NCBI RefSeq assembly: GCF_000412995.1
Contig: NZ_KE332512.1
Coordinates: 372,001 to 436,000 of the forward strand
Source of the DNA: Treponema vincentii F0403
GTDB taxonomy: Bacteria > Spirochaetota > Spirochaetia > Treponematales > Treponemataceae
Direction of reading: 5' to 3'
Length of the DNA: 64,000 nt
Shown here piece after piece: positions 36,542 through 45,574 of this stretch (position 1 is its first letter; each line of letters starts with the position of its first letter). The notes beneath the pieces were generated by a model that was given only the letters and a program-made list of their open reading frames with translations, was not told the origin of the DNA and searched no databases. A program made the position numbers and the translations under genes.

Positions 36542-36556
36542 CAATATTCTCCTGAA

Positions 36557-36838
36557 TTATTCATCAACTTTGATAAATAAAAAGGTTAAAAGATTTTGAT
36601 TCAATTTAAATTTATGATCTAGTTCAATAATCTTATCCGGTTCGGCATGGATATTGAATAACACATAGCGACCCTTCGTCCTTTTTTTGATTTCATACGT
36701 TAACTCGCGGTCTCCGAACGGATCTTCGGAATCAATTTGAACGCTGAAGTCTCCTAAAACGGATCGGACGTCTTCAATGCCCGGCTTGAACTGCGCTTCC
36801 TCAATGGGAAAGACAGTCATCAATTCATACTTTCTCAT
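36557..36838 (-). CDS. rpsF: 30S ribosomal protein S6
   Basis: A 93-residue S6 with the N-terminal MRKYELMTVFPIEE, and FGDRELTYEIKKRTKGRYVLF in the middle. It pairs with S18 on the 30S platform. First gene of the minus-strand ribosomal/replication operon; the Shine-Dalgarno aggaggg lies 4-10 nt upstream of the ATG. Confidence 0.95.
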   Translation of the reverse strand: MRKYELMTVFPIEEAQFKPGIEDVRSVLGDFSVQIDSEDPFGDRELTYEIKKRTKGRYVLFNIHAEPDKIIELDHKFKLNQNLLTFLFIKVDE

Positions 36839-36851
36839 GTGCCCTCCTGAT

Positions 36852-36886
36852 GGCCATTAGTCCCGCATTTGCTGCGGGATGGAGTA
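36852..36886 (-). promoter_or_regulatory. Leader hairpin upstream of rpsF
   Basis: The rpsF 5' leader on the minus strand carries CCCGCA-GCAAA-TGCGGG (36878-36862), extended by CCAT/ATGG pairing across a 3' bulge ACTA. It lies about 25 nt before the start and could serve as an S6:S18 autoregulatory site as known for other rpsF leaders; that role is inferred. The wider gap 36839-37033 also holds A/T-rich segments likely to include the promoter (near TTTATTATATAAAAGG), not precisely assignable. Confidence 0.45.
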
Positions 36887-37033
36887 TTTATCGGCTTTTA
36901 TCCCGATATATCGTTTACTGCCTTTTATATAATAAACATGAATAAAACCATGTATAAAAGGGGTAAACAGACGTTTCAGCATACTATAAAAAGCTTTGCT
37001 TAGTCAATGCCGTTTAAGTTCAGTTATTTAAGT

Positions 37034-38080
37034 TCAGTCTTGCTTGCGTATTTCCTTAATCCTGTCCCAATAAAAATCGAGCTCATCCGCTTTAAGGAGC
37101 GGTTCCTGCGGCGGCCGCTTAAGGCTGTTATGCCGCGTTATTTCTTCCTGTAAATTTGAAATCGGAGAGCGGGTTAAAAACGGTTCGCCGAAAGCAAAAG
37201 CCCCGTCCCTTTCATCGTAATATAAAGGAAGCGCCTGAATTTTCGGGTATGTTTGGTGAGGATAGACATCGCCCACAGCATGGGTTCCCGGTCCGCCGCC
37301 TTGCGGTGTCAGCGTCAGCCGCTGCACACCGTCCACACTGTCTATCGATACGGTTCCTTTTTCGTAGTTTTTCAGTTTTGACCCGTTATCGGTAATGCAG
37401 CTGTATATTGCGTCATATTGCCGGATAAATTTCGGTACGCTTACGTGCGAACCGTCATCGCACACAAAACCGGCGCGTTTTTCTTTATATTCAAAGTCTC
37501 CCGTCCAATAGCGGAATCTGATATACTGCGTTCCGTGAAAGAAGAAGGCATCAAAAAAAACGGGGGCTTCCTGCTGATATATCAATATTCCGTTACGGAA
37601 TCCTTGTTCAACCCAGAATCCCTCCAAGACGGTTGCCGATAAAGTCACCGCCGCCGGCTGCGGATTGGCGGATATCTCATCAATTCCGGGTTGAGTAGCA
37701 TCTGTCTGCGTACCGGCTGTAAGGGCATGCGGAACTTTTTTGTAAAATGAGGTGAATAGTCTGTCGCCATGTACCCATACAGCAGCAGGCACCGGAGTTT
37801 TATATCCGGGATACCGGATACGCAGCGAATAAACATTTCCGGTGTTTTCTTGTTCCGCAGCAACGGGGTAAGTGCCCATATCGTCGTACACAAAGCGGTA
37901 ATAGGTCTTTAAAACGATCCGCATCGTGTCTTCCGCAGTGCCGCCGGTTTTTCCGGTATCGGTATATTCGATAAAGCGTTCGGAATTTTCCCAGAGACCG
38001 GTCAACGGCTGAGCGGGGCAGGGGAGCGAAAAAAAGAGACACAAGAATAAAATGATGCAAAAATACTTGATATGTTTCAC
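37034..38080 (-). CDS. Exported protein of unknown function
   Basis: A 348-residue protein with a clear signal peptide (IILFLCLFFSLPCPA, cleavage around residue 23). The rest is beta-rich, with repeated aromatic motifs (FFDAFFFHGTQYIRFRYW, TGLWENSERFIEYTDTG) in a lipocalin-like or repeat-sheet style. I recognise no family with confidence; similar exported proteins seem frequent in treponemes. It is monocistronic and divergent from the cyclase genes, which share its upstream region. Confidence 0.7.
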   Translation of the reverse strand: MKHIKYFCIILFLCLFFSLPCPAQPLTGLWENSERFIEYTDTGKTGGTAEDTMRIVLKTYYRFVYDDMGTYPVAAEQENTGNVYSLRIRYPGYKTPVPAAVWVHGDRLFTSFYKKVPHALTAGTQTDATQPGIDEISANPQPAAVTLSATVLEGFWVEQGFRNGILIYQQEAPVFFDAFFFHGTQYIRFRYWTGDFEYKEKRAGFVCDDGSHVSVPKFIRQYDAIYSCITDNGSKLKNYEKGTVSIDSVDGVQRLTLTPQGGGPGTHAVGDVYPHQTYPKIQALPLYYDERDGAFAFGEPFLTRSPISNLQEEITRHNSLKRPPQEPLLKADELDFYWDRIKEIRKQD

Positions 38081-38130
38081 GGCTCTATGAGTATATCACA
38101 TCATTGGTATTTTGTTTAGTAAATTTGAAT

Positions 38131-38200
38131 TATAACCACAGCCGTGTAGGCATAACCGTAGTTCTCGTCTAGACATAACCGTGGTTATATAGTATATATT
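38131..38200 (+). promoter_or_regulatory. Repeat array and putative promoter upstream of the paired cyclases
   Basis: Three copies of ATAACCRYRG start at 38132, 38152 and 38175, spaced 20 and 23 bp, about two DNA turns. The outermost sequences also form a 9-bp inverted repeat (TATAACCAC 38131-38139 with GTGGTTATA 38181-38189). AT-rich TATATAGTATATATT follows immediately, a plausible -10 area, 50-60 bp before the GTG start of the first cyclase. The arrangement looks like an operator array; the binding protein is unknown. Confidence 0.45.
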
Positions 38201-38251
38201 GGAGAAATTTAGTAAAGTTGCCGTACCGGACACGACAATTAAGGATTAATT

Positions 38252-40132
38252 GTGAAAATTAAAAGTATAACATTCATTCTTATACTCCTTGCACTGAGCC
38301 TTTATACTATGTCTTGTACAAAGGAAGAACGGTTGTATGCTTCACACGGTATTTACGATATTTCGAATATCGATAATGATACGGTATATACTCTAAAAGG
38401 CTCTTGGGGGTATGCAGAAAAAGAATTTGTTTCCGCGGTTATGCCGCTTGATGCATATATGCATTTTCAGCCGCTTGAATCTGCATGGACAAGCTATACT
38501 CCTCCTCAGCCGGTACAAGGATATGCCTCGTATGCGATAAAAATCCGCGGTTTTGAGCCTGAAAAAGTATATGCAATTCATTTTACGCGTACATCCTCGG
38601 CTTTTACCGTATTTTTGAATGGAGAATTATTCTATGCATCGGGAGTTCCCGGAAAAAAATTTGAAGAGGAGATTTTCGATTGGCATGCCGATACGGTTAT
38701 CTTGCCGCTTGATCACGAAAACGAAGCAACTATTGTCATTCATTTATCGAATTTTCACGATAGGAATCCGGGGGTAGAAACGCCCTTTCTTTTCGGCCTA
38801 TATACAACATTGCAAGCAAAAAAAGCGTTGGATAAACTTATTTCCTCCGGAATATTTTCTATTTTATTGAGTATGGCGACTTTCTTTATTTCTTTATTCC
38901 TATTTTACAGGAAAGAGACTACTGCCGGAATTTTCGGTTTTCTTTGTTACGGCTTCGCCGTCAGAACTCTTTGTTACAATGATTTTTTATTGAGAGATTT
39001 TTTTCCGGGTGTATCGACGGATATTATGTATAGGCTAGGATATTTAACTTTTCCGCTTTGTGCCGTCTTTACATTTCTCTTTATCCTTAATCTATTTATT
39101 AAAAAACCGTCAAAAATCTTTTATTTTTTGACTATTCCGCTCCTCTTATACGGTGTAATGACGCTTATTGCACCGATGCCGGTATTCGTCGGGATATTGC
39201 TGATTGTGCAGCTGTATATATTATGTCTCTCCGTTATTGCATTCGCAGTGGTAGCCCATGCATTAATTAAACGAAAACCGTTTGCATTGATGTTCTTAAT
39301 TTCATTCTTATTTTTTATAAGTGCGGCAATATTTGACGCTTTAATTTCGAACGGTATCATCAACGCTCCGTTCATCTCTCATTTTGCGATATTAATGTTG
39401 ATGATACCGATGGCGTTTATTGTAATCCGGCATTTTTCAGCAGCTTTTAAAACGCAGGAACAGATGATCGAGGTAATTGAAAAGACGAACATATCTTTTG
39501 AACGATTCTTTCCGAATGAATTTTTGCAATTTTTGGATAAGAAAAACGTTACGGATATTTCACTTGGTGATAACACTCATAAGAATATGTTTATTGCTTT
39601 TATTCATCTCGGTATTAATGCAAAGCTTTTGTCGAGTCAAGCACGTGAGGAGTTATTGATTTTATATAATACGGTCATTCAAGCCGCCAATCCTGTTATC
39701 AAAAAGCATGACGGGTTTATCGATAAATACCTAACAGACGGGCTTATGGTGCTGTTCTACGGCAGTGCCGAAAAAACCGTTGATTGTATTATTGAAATTA
39801 CGCAGCTTATTAAAAAAATCAATCTCCATAGACAAGAGCAATCATTACCGCCAATTCATATTTCATCGGGAATTCATTATGGGAAACTGATGATGGGTAC
39901 CATCGGAGAAACGGAACGGATGGATACTACCGTTATCTCCGATGTTGTCAATATTTCTTCCCGTATGCACAACTATGCAACTCAAAAAAATGTTAATGTC
40001 ATTATCAGCGAAACCGTTAGGGAACAGCTTCCCGAAAGCTATTGGCGCACCCATGCCTGTTTTTATTACGGAAAAATACAATTTCACGGCAAAAAAAATT
40101 TAATAAATGTTTATGAGGTTGATTTACTATGA
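38252..40132 (+). CDS. 7TMR-DISM class III cyclase subunit lacking a metal Asp (C2-like half)
   Basis: A 626-residue protein with GTG start and aagga site. Residues 1-22 are a hydrophobic signal ending near Cys22 (TMSC), then a periplasmic 7TMR-DISM-type beta domain (about 60-180, YASYAIKIRGFEPEKVYAI). Seven helices span about 200-400 and a class III cyclase domain covers about 435-626. The first metal-binding Asp is His452 (FIAFIHLGIN). Present are Lys492, the second Asp496 (KYLTDG), Asp564, Asn567 and Arg571 (SDVVNISSR), the residues contributed by the C2 half of a heterodimeric cyclase. The TGA overlaps the next gene's ATG (ATGA), tying synthesis of the two. Confidence 0.83.
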   Translation: MKIKSITFILILLALSLYTMSCTKEERLYASHGIYDISNIDNDTVYTLKGSWGYAEKEFVSAVMPLDAYMHFQPLESAWTSYTPPQPVQGYASYAIKIRGFEPEKVYAIHFTRTSSAFTVFLNGELFYASGVPGKKFEEEIFDWHADTVILPLDHENEATIVIHLSNFHDRNPGVETPFLFGLYTTLQAKKALDKLISSGIFSILLSMATFFISLFLFYRKETTAGIFGFLCYGFAVRTLCYNDFLLRDFFPGVSTDIMYRLGYLTFPLCAVFTFLFILNLFIKKPSKIFYFLTIPLLLYGVMTLIAPMPVFVGILLIVQLYILCLSVIAFAVVAHALIKRKPFALMFLISFLFFISAAIFDALISNGIINAPFISHFAILMLMIPMAFIVIRHFSAAFKTQEQMIEVIEKTNISFERFFPNEFLQFLDKKNVTDISLGDNTHKNMFIAFIHLGINAKLLSSQAREELLILYNTVIQAANPVIKKHDGFIDKYLTDGLMVLFYGSAEKTVDCIIEITQLIKKINLHRQEQSLPPIHISSGIHYGKLMMGTIGETERMDTTVISDVVNISSRMHNYATQKNVNVIISETVREQLPESYWRTHACFYYGKIQFHGKKNLINVYEVDLL

Positions 40133-42195
40133 AAAAGATACTCTTAGGGGCTTTGCCTTTTTTCTGTATGTTAGTTATCATCACATTTATTAGTAAGGCA
40201 AAACCGATACAGCACCTTAAGGAGCATTCGGTAACTGTTCAGCATGGACTTTTAACATTGCCTGCGCATACCGATACCGATATATTCAGTATAAATGGCC
40301 AATGGCATTTTACTCCTAACCAATTCTACTATTTTAGTGATGCTACGCGGCCGTTATACGGACCGTTTCCCGGAAGGCTCAGCGAAACAGTGATGCAAAC
40401 CGATTACGGTTATGCCTCGTACGGGTTGCGTATTGTCGGACTTAATCCCGACAAAGTATATGCCCTACAGTTGAACCATATTCTTTCCAGCTGCACAATC
40501 GTCATTAATGGCATTGATAGGGCGGGGCAGGGGCAGCCCGGCATATCAGCACAAACCGAAATACCGGGTAAAACAATCAGTATTGCTACGTTTAAACCGT
40601 TAAAAAACGGTACGGCCGATGTTATTATCAATATGTCGAATTTTCACAACCGTTATGGGGGAACCGATCAATCGATTACACTCGGTTCTGCAGAGATGTT
40701 AAATCAGTCGTTTGTATTCAATCTTTTATTTTATAATATTGCATGTACCGTATTGCTTCTATTCAGTATGTTTTTCATCGTATTGCATTTAAATTATAAA
40801 AAAATGCCCTATATATTATGGTTTGCATTTACTGCTATCACGATTAGTATCCGAATTAGCGTATTCTATCCGCATATTCTTGCGCATATCTGGCCGTCAA
40901 TTCCATGGAAGTTATATTTTGTTTTACGCTATTCTTCAATGCCGCTTGCATCCTTATTTTTTACGGTATTTATTAAGAAGATGTTTAACATTCGGCATAA
41001 ATATATTTATTGGGGCATTATTAGTATATGCCTTATATCAACTGCTGTTATCGCCTGTTTTTCAACGTCTTTTATATCCCGTTATTTATATATACAGCAA
41101 GCCATTATATTTATTGCAACTATCTATAACGCGATAATTATTATTCAGGCATTGCTTAAAAAACAGAGGGGCGCCGGATGGATTGCTGCCGTATTATCCA
41201 TTTTGGCCGGTTTTGCACTATATGACACACTCGTAAGCCAATGGGTTATTTCAGGTAAACTGCTGTTACAAGAAGGCGCAATGGTCGCGATTATTATTGC
41301 AGTTATTATGAGTATTGACGGATATGCCACCTCCATATATGAAATTGAACGGCTTGTAGAAGAACAGAAGAAAATTCAAACAGCCTTGCGCCGTTTCTTC
41401 CCTAATCAATTATTACTTTTTCTTCAAAAAAACAGTATTACGGAAATACATACCGGTGATTCTTCGGAACTATCTATGACAGTTCTTTCAATTGATATTC
41501 GATCTTTTACCAGCATATCCGAACAGCTGACCCCTGACGAAGTTTTTGTACTGCTTAATAAATATTTTGCATTAGTAGCCCCTATTATTCGGAAATACGG
41601 CGGGGTAATTATGAAATTTTTAGGAGATGGTTTTACGGCGTTATTTTCCCAAAGTCCCGATAGAGTAGTAGCCTGTGGAATTGAAATTCAGAAAAGATTA
41701 CAAGAAGAAAATATACAATTAAGAAATCTGTCTCCGATTAGAGCCGGCATCGGAATTGATACGGGGAAGATTCTTTTAGGGGTTATCGGGAATGATAGCC
41801 GGTTAGATAGTGTTGTTATTTCAAATACCTGTTACACCGCAGAGGAGCTGCAGGCTGCAACAAAGATATATTCCAACACAATCATTATTTCCGAGTCAAT
41901 CCTCAAATTGCTCCAAGATCCGGGAGTTTTTCATATCCGCTGTGTGCAAGAGGCGGCGGTTATTGACGGACGAGAGCTCCCGGTTCTCTATGAAGTATAC
42001 GATTGTGACATACCGGATACGCGAGAAAAAAAACAAAAGACAGCATCATATATTGAAAAAGCGTTGAAAAAAATCCAAGAAAAAAGCTATGCCAATGCAA
42101 AGACCTATATTGCAAAATCATTGGAAATATTTCCGGATGATCCGTTGGCCTTGCATTATCAAAAAGTTATACAAGAGGCAATATACAACCTTTGA
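40129..42195 (+). CDS. 7TMR-DISM class III cyclase subunit lacking Asn/Arg (C1-like half)
   Basis: A 688-residue paralog of the preceding protein with the same layout: N-terminal helix, periplasmic DISM-like domain (YASYGLRIVGLNPDKVYAL), seven helices, and a cyclase domain (about 435-640). Both metal Asp residues are present (Asp456 in SIDIRSFT, Asp500 in MKFLGDGF). At the transition-state site the Asn and Arg are Tyr569 and Glu573 (SNTCYTAEE), and the purine-specifying Asp is Asn566. It is therefore the metal-binding half. A C-terminal tail of about 60 residues looks TPR-like (ANAKTYIAKSLEIFPDDP). A homodimer would be expected inactive. Confidence 0.83.
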   Translation: MKKILLGALPFFCMLVIITFISKAKPIQHLKEHSVTVQHGLLTLPAHTDTDIFSINGQWHFTPNQFYYFSDATRPLYGPFPGRLSETVMQTDYGYASYGLRIVGLNPDKVYALQLNHILSSCTIVINGIDRAGQGQPGISAQTEIPGKTISIATFKPLKNGTADVIINMSNFHNRYGGTDQSITLGSAEMLNQSFVFNLLFYNIACTVLLLFSMFFIVLHLNYKKMPYILWFAFTAITISIRISVFYPHILAHIWPSIPWKLYFVLRYSSMPLASLFFTVFIKKMFNIRHKYIYWGIISICLISTAVIACFSTSFISRYLYIQQAIIFIATIYNAIIIIQALLKKQRGAGWIAAVLSILAGFALYDTLVSQWVISGKLLLQEGAMVAIIIAVIMSIDGYATSIYEIERLVEEQKKIQTALRRFFPNQLLLFLQKNSITEIHTGDSSELSMTVLSIDIRSFTSISEQLTPDEVFVLLNKYFALVAPIIRKYGGVIMKFLGDGFTALFSQSPDRVVACGIEIQKRLQEENIQLRNLSPIRAGIGIDTGKILLGVIGNDSRLDSVVISNTCYTAEELQAATKIYSNTIIISESILKLLQDPGVFHIRCVQEAAVIDGRELPVLYEVYDCDIPDTREKKQKTASYIEKALKKIQEKSYANAKTYIAKSLEIFPDDPLALHYQKVIQEAIYNL

Positions 42196-42303
42196 TCAAT
42201 TCATCATGTACGCTCTGGGTATCTATCTTGGTTTGAAATAAATATATTCTAGTAGACAGAACTGTCATTATTAATAGTCTTTAACTATATATTATAGCAC
42301 ATA

Positions 42304-43305
42304 TTATGGCAGCTTGTCTAGTATCGCTTCGATTGTGTCAATACTACTGTCTGGGGTTGAAGCACCGGCGGCAAGTCCGATAGTATGATAGCAGCAAATC
42401 TCCGATGGAATATCTGCGGCGGTTTCGGCAAGCCATGCCGGTTTACCGCTATCGACGGCAGTTTGTAAGAGACGGCGCGTATTAGCGGAATTACTGCCGC
42501 CGATAACGAGTATTGCATCCACTTCCTTAACAAGCTCAAGTAGCGCTTCCTGCCGTTCGTCGGTTGCGGAGCAAATAGTTTCCAGAACGGTAAGATGAGC
42601 GATCTTCTTATGAAGTATATCGGCTATTGCGCGGTATTCATCCCGTTTAATCGTTGTCTGAGCAATAAGAACGGTAGGAGCGCCGTCGTCCTGCAGAGTT
42701 TCCGCCTCGGCTGCCGTTTGAACGGTAATGCATTTACCGTTTGGAACTGACAACACATATCCTCTAATTCCAATCAATTCTCCGTGATTTTTATCGCCGG
42801 CAAGAATAACCGTATACCCTTTTTGTGAATATTGCGCTGCTTTGAATTGGCTTGCAATAACCTTTGGGCAAGTAGCATCGATGATGATAGCGCCGCAGTC
42901 TATAAGCTCTTGCCGTTTTTGAGGGGAAATACCGTGCGCCCGAATAATGATCGGCGATTGGGGTATTATCTGCGGTTTTAGCTCTTCATCGGGGTTTACG
43001 ATATGCACCCCTTTTGCTTCTAAAAGCCGCATCGTTACCGGATTATGGATGAGCGGGCCGTAAGTATAAACGGTTTTATCGGGATAATCGGCAAGCGCAC
43101 GATATACGGCATCCACCGCCCGCCGTACTCCCATGCAGTAACCGAGTACCTGTGCACGCTTTACGATATGCTGCCGTTGCTGCCCTTCAGAACGGCTCTT
43201 TTGTAAATGGCTACCTTGAGGAGCTATATCCCTGTTTTCTTCCATATCGGAAACAGTCGCACTAAAAGGTGCGGTATTCGACTTCGGTATATCGGCTGAT
43301 TTCAT
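42304..43305 (-). CDS. ispH: 4-hydroxy-3-methylbut-2-enyl diphosphate reductase IspH
   Basis: A 333-residue iron-sulfur enzyme for the last step of the MEP isoprenoid route. The three cluster Cys are in LGYCMGVRRAVD, IIDATCPKV and ETICSATDERQ, and the substrate-binding sequences HNPVT, RAHGI and GDKNHGE match the family. About 48 residues before HIVKRAQVLGYC are an unusual hydrophilic N-terminal extension, so an internal start is possible. It begins one nucleotide after the cysteine desulfurase stop, which could supply the sulfur for its cluster. Confidence 0.92.
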   Translation of the reverse strand: MKSADIPKSNTAPFSATVSDMEENRDIAPQGSHLQKSRSEGQQRQHIVKRAQVLGYCMGVRRAVDAVYRALADYPDKTVYTYGPLIHNPVTMRLLEAKGVHIVNPDEELKPQIIPQSPIIIRAHGISPQKRQELIDCGAIIIDATCPKVIASQFKAAQYSQKGYTVILAGDKNHGELIGIRGYVLSVPNGKCITVQTAAEAETLQDDGAPTVLIAQTTIKRDEYRAIADILHKKIAHLTVLETICSATDERQEALLELVKEVDAILVIGGSNSANTRRLLQTAVDSGKPAWLAETAADIPSEICCYHTIGLAAGASTPDSSIDTIEAILDKLP

Positions 43306-43306
43306 G

Positions 43307-44488
43307 TTAATTAAAATCTTTGACGATTTCCGTTACAGCGGCAATAAGCTGTTCCAAATCACTCTTTTCCGTGCTATGCCCGATGGAAATGCGTATTGCA
43401 TTTTGTGCAATTTCAGGGCTAACGGAAAGTGCCGCAAGTATCGGCCGATTTTTTTTCTTTGAAGAGCAAGCCGATCCGGCTGAAACAAAGATGCCGCGAT
43501 CCGATAGGCATCGGGTCATAATTTCTGCCGGAACATTTTTAAAGCTTACTTGTATAATCCACGGAGAAAATGCACGGGGAGATGCTTCAGCTAAAGCCGG
43601 TGCTTCAGCCATGTCTGCCGATATTCTTGCGGTAGGGATAACCGAACATTCAGGGAGCCGATGCAAGGCTTCGATGAGAAAGCGCGATAACTCCCCTGCT
43701 CGCTCGAATTTTTGCTCAAAATCCGTGTATGTTTTTTCGAGACAGCGGGCAAGCGCACACGCCCCTGCAAGATTTTCCGTTCCGGGCCGAATATTATGCT
43801 CTTGTGAACCGCCGCGGATTCCTGAGCTAAAGGGCTGTTTTAAATATAAAAGCCCGATACCGCGCGGTCCGCCGATTTTATGCGCGCTCATCGAAGCGGA
43901 GTCTACATCTGCAAGTCCGAGCTCCGCTATCGGTAATTTTCCAATCGATTGCACCATATCGGCGTGAAAATGAACGGGTCTTTTTCCGGCAGTGTGAGCC
44001 TTTAACGCCCGTGCAATCTCCCGCACCGGCTGAACGGAGCCGACCTCATTGTTCACCCCCATAATTGCAACCAGCATGGTATCCGCCCGCAGCGTATGCA
44101 GCACTGCATCGGGAGTAATGCAGCCGTTCTTATCGGAAGGGGCGGTTAAAACCGCCCAGCCGCAGTGCTCCAATACGGCGGCTTGTTCCCGTACCGACGG
44201 GTGTTCGATAGTACTGATAACAAGGCTGCCTGCCGACGGGCGGGTTAACAATGAAAGAAGTACAAGGCTGTTGGATTCCGAAGCGCCGGAGGTAAAATAG
44301 AGCGTTTCGGGAGAAACACCGAGCACTGCGGCGCAACGGCTGCGGGCATTCTCAAGCATAGCCCGCGCATCTTTTCCGAAACGGTGCTGTGCCGAAGGAT
44401 TTGCAAATACTGCTGTTGCCTCCCGGTATGCAGCTTCGATCTCATCGGCGTAAGGAATTGCCGATGCAGCCCAATCCAAGTAGATCAT
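43307..44488 (-). CDS. Cysteine desulfurase (NifS/IscS family)
   Basis: A 393-residue PLP enzyme that makes a persulfide from cysteine for iron-sulfur clusters and tRNA thiolation. MIYLDWAASAIPY starts it, the PLP-binding Lys is in SMSAHKIGGPRGIGLLYL, and the catalytic Cys in GSACSSKKK. Its ATG overlaps the aroB stop (ATGA). The window also contains mnmA, which would need such sulfur. It could be a desulfurase for ispH, immediately downstream, though this is inference. Confidence 0.9.
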   Translation of the reverse strand: MIYLDWAASAIPYADEIEAAYREATAVFANPSAQHRFGKDARAMLENARSRCAAVLGVSPETLYFTSGASESNSLVLLSLLTRPSAGSLVISTIEHPSVREQAAVLEHCGWAVLTAPSDKNGCITPDAVLHTLRADTMLVAIMGVNNEVGSVQPVREIARALKAHTAGKRPVHFHADMVQSIGKLPIAELGLADVDSASMSAHKIGGPRGIGLLYLKQPFSSGIRGGSQEHNIRPGTENLAGACALARCLEKTYTDFEQKFERAGELSRFLIEALHRLPECSVIPTARISADMAEAPALAEASPRAFSPWIIQVSFKNVPAEIMTRCLSDRGIFVSAGSACSSKKKNRPILAALSVSPEIAQNAIRISIGHSTEKSDLEQLIAAVTEIVKDFN

Positions 44489-45564
44489 ATCAGTACCTCC
44501 CGTATTGTAGAAATTTCGACTTCGCGTATCTGCGTTTTGAGTATATTTTCTTGAAGGATAAGCCGAATCACCCCTCCCCGATTCTTTTTATCCTTCTTCA
44601 TGCGTGCAATAATTTCATCAGCAAAAGAACAAGTCTTAACATGTCTACTAAAGTAGACAGGGTTAGTACACCATCCGTAACGGTTAAGAATGGTTGTAAA
44701 GGAATTTGCATAATCGTTATCGGTAAGCTGTAATCGGAGCCCTACAGCCAAGGCGCGGGACATACCCCATGCGACGGCATCGCCGTGTGATACGGAAAAG
44801 CGGGTTAAACTTTCAAGGGCATGAGCAAAGGTATGGCCGAAATTCAAGAAAGCGCGCTCCCCCTGCTCGGTAAAGTCCCGCTCGACCACCCGCGCCTTGG
44901 CCTCCGCAGCACGGCGTATCAATTGCGAAATACAAGCGCTATCTCGAGCGATGATTTCATCATAATGCGTTGAAAACATCCGGTAGAGTTCGGAATCATA
45001 GAGCGCGCCTGTTTTCAATATTTCGGCAAGACCAGAGCGGTATTCGTTTTCGGGCAAGGAGCAGAGTACCGGAAAACAGAGTATAATCGATGAGGCGGCA
45101 AAGAAGGTACCGATAAGGTTTTTATAACCGGAAAGGTTAACTGCCGTTTTGCCTCCGATACTTGCATCTGCCATTGCGAGCACGGTTGTCGGCACCAGAA
45201 TACAGTGTACGCCGCGCATATAGAGCGAGGCAGCAAGAGCCGTTATGTCGCAAACCATGCCGCCGCCGAATGCGATAAAACAGGCTTGCCGGTCAAGTTC
45301 GTATTCGGCGGCTTTTTCGGCAATGAGAGCCAGATTGTTCAAATTTTTTGATTCATCTCCTGCCGGCAATACTACCAACGGCACTTTATCGGAAAAATTT
45401 TCAGCCTGCCGTAAGAGCGGAAGTGTATGCTCGTCGCATACATACAATGCGTCTACCCTGCCCTTTTCCTCCGGAAATTGCGGGAGCCGAACGGTATTCG
45501 AGTACCATACATAAGTACTTCCATGAGGCGTAGAAAATGAAAACGATTGCGGTAACTGTATCAT
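44485..45564 (-). CDS. aroB: 3-dehydroquinate synthase AroB
   Basis: Second step of the shikimate pathway: converts DAHP to 3-dehydroquinate using NAD and a metal ion. GGGMVCDITALAASLYMRG, VPTTVLAMADASIGGKTAVN and FLNFGHTFAHALE with the metal His residues are the standard motifs. I chose ATG 45564, which starts 11 nt after the preceding gene's stop; ATG 45606 would give a 32-nt overlap. It sits between the GH57-like gene and the desulfurase gene, all on the minus strand. Confidence 0.92.
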   Translation of the reverse strand: MIQLPQSFSFSTPHGSTYVWYSNTVRLPQFPEEKGRVDALYVCDEHTLPLLRQAENFSDKVPLVVLPAGDESKNLNNLALIAEKAAEYELDRQACFIAFGGGMVCDITALAASLYMRGVHCILVPTTVLAMADASIGGKTAVNLSGYKNLIGTFFAASSIILCFPVLCSLPENEYRSGLAEILKTGALYDSELYRMFSTHYDEIIARDSACISQLIRRAAEAKARVVERDFTEQGERAFLNFGHTFAHALESLTRFSVSHGDAVAWGMSRALAVGLRLQLTDNDYANSFTTILNRYGWCTNPVYFSRHVKTCSFADEIIARMKKDKKNRGGVIRLILQENILKTQIREVEISTIREVLI

Positions 45565-45574
45565 CTCATCTGTT

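Noticed and set aside
42196-42303. Possible small RNA or promoter between the second cyclase and ispH
   Set aside because: AT-rich 108-bp convergent spacer without a clear stem or T-run; nothing can be supported.
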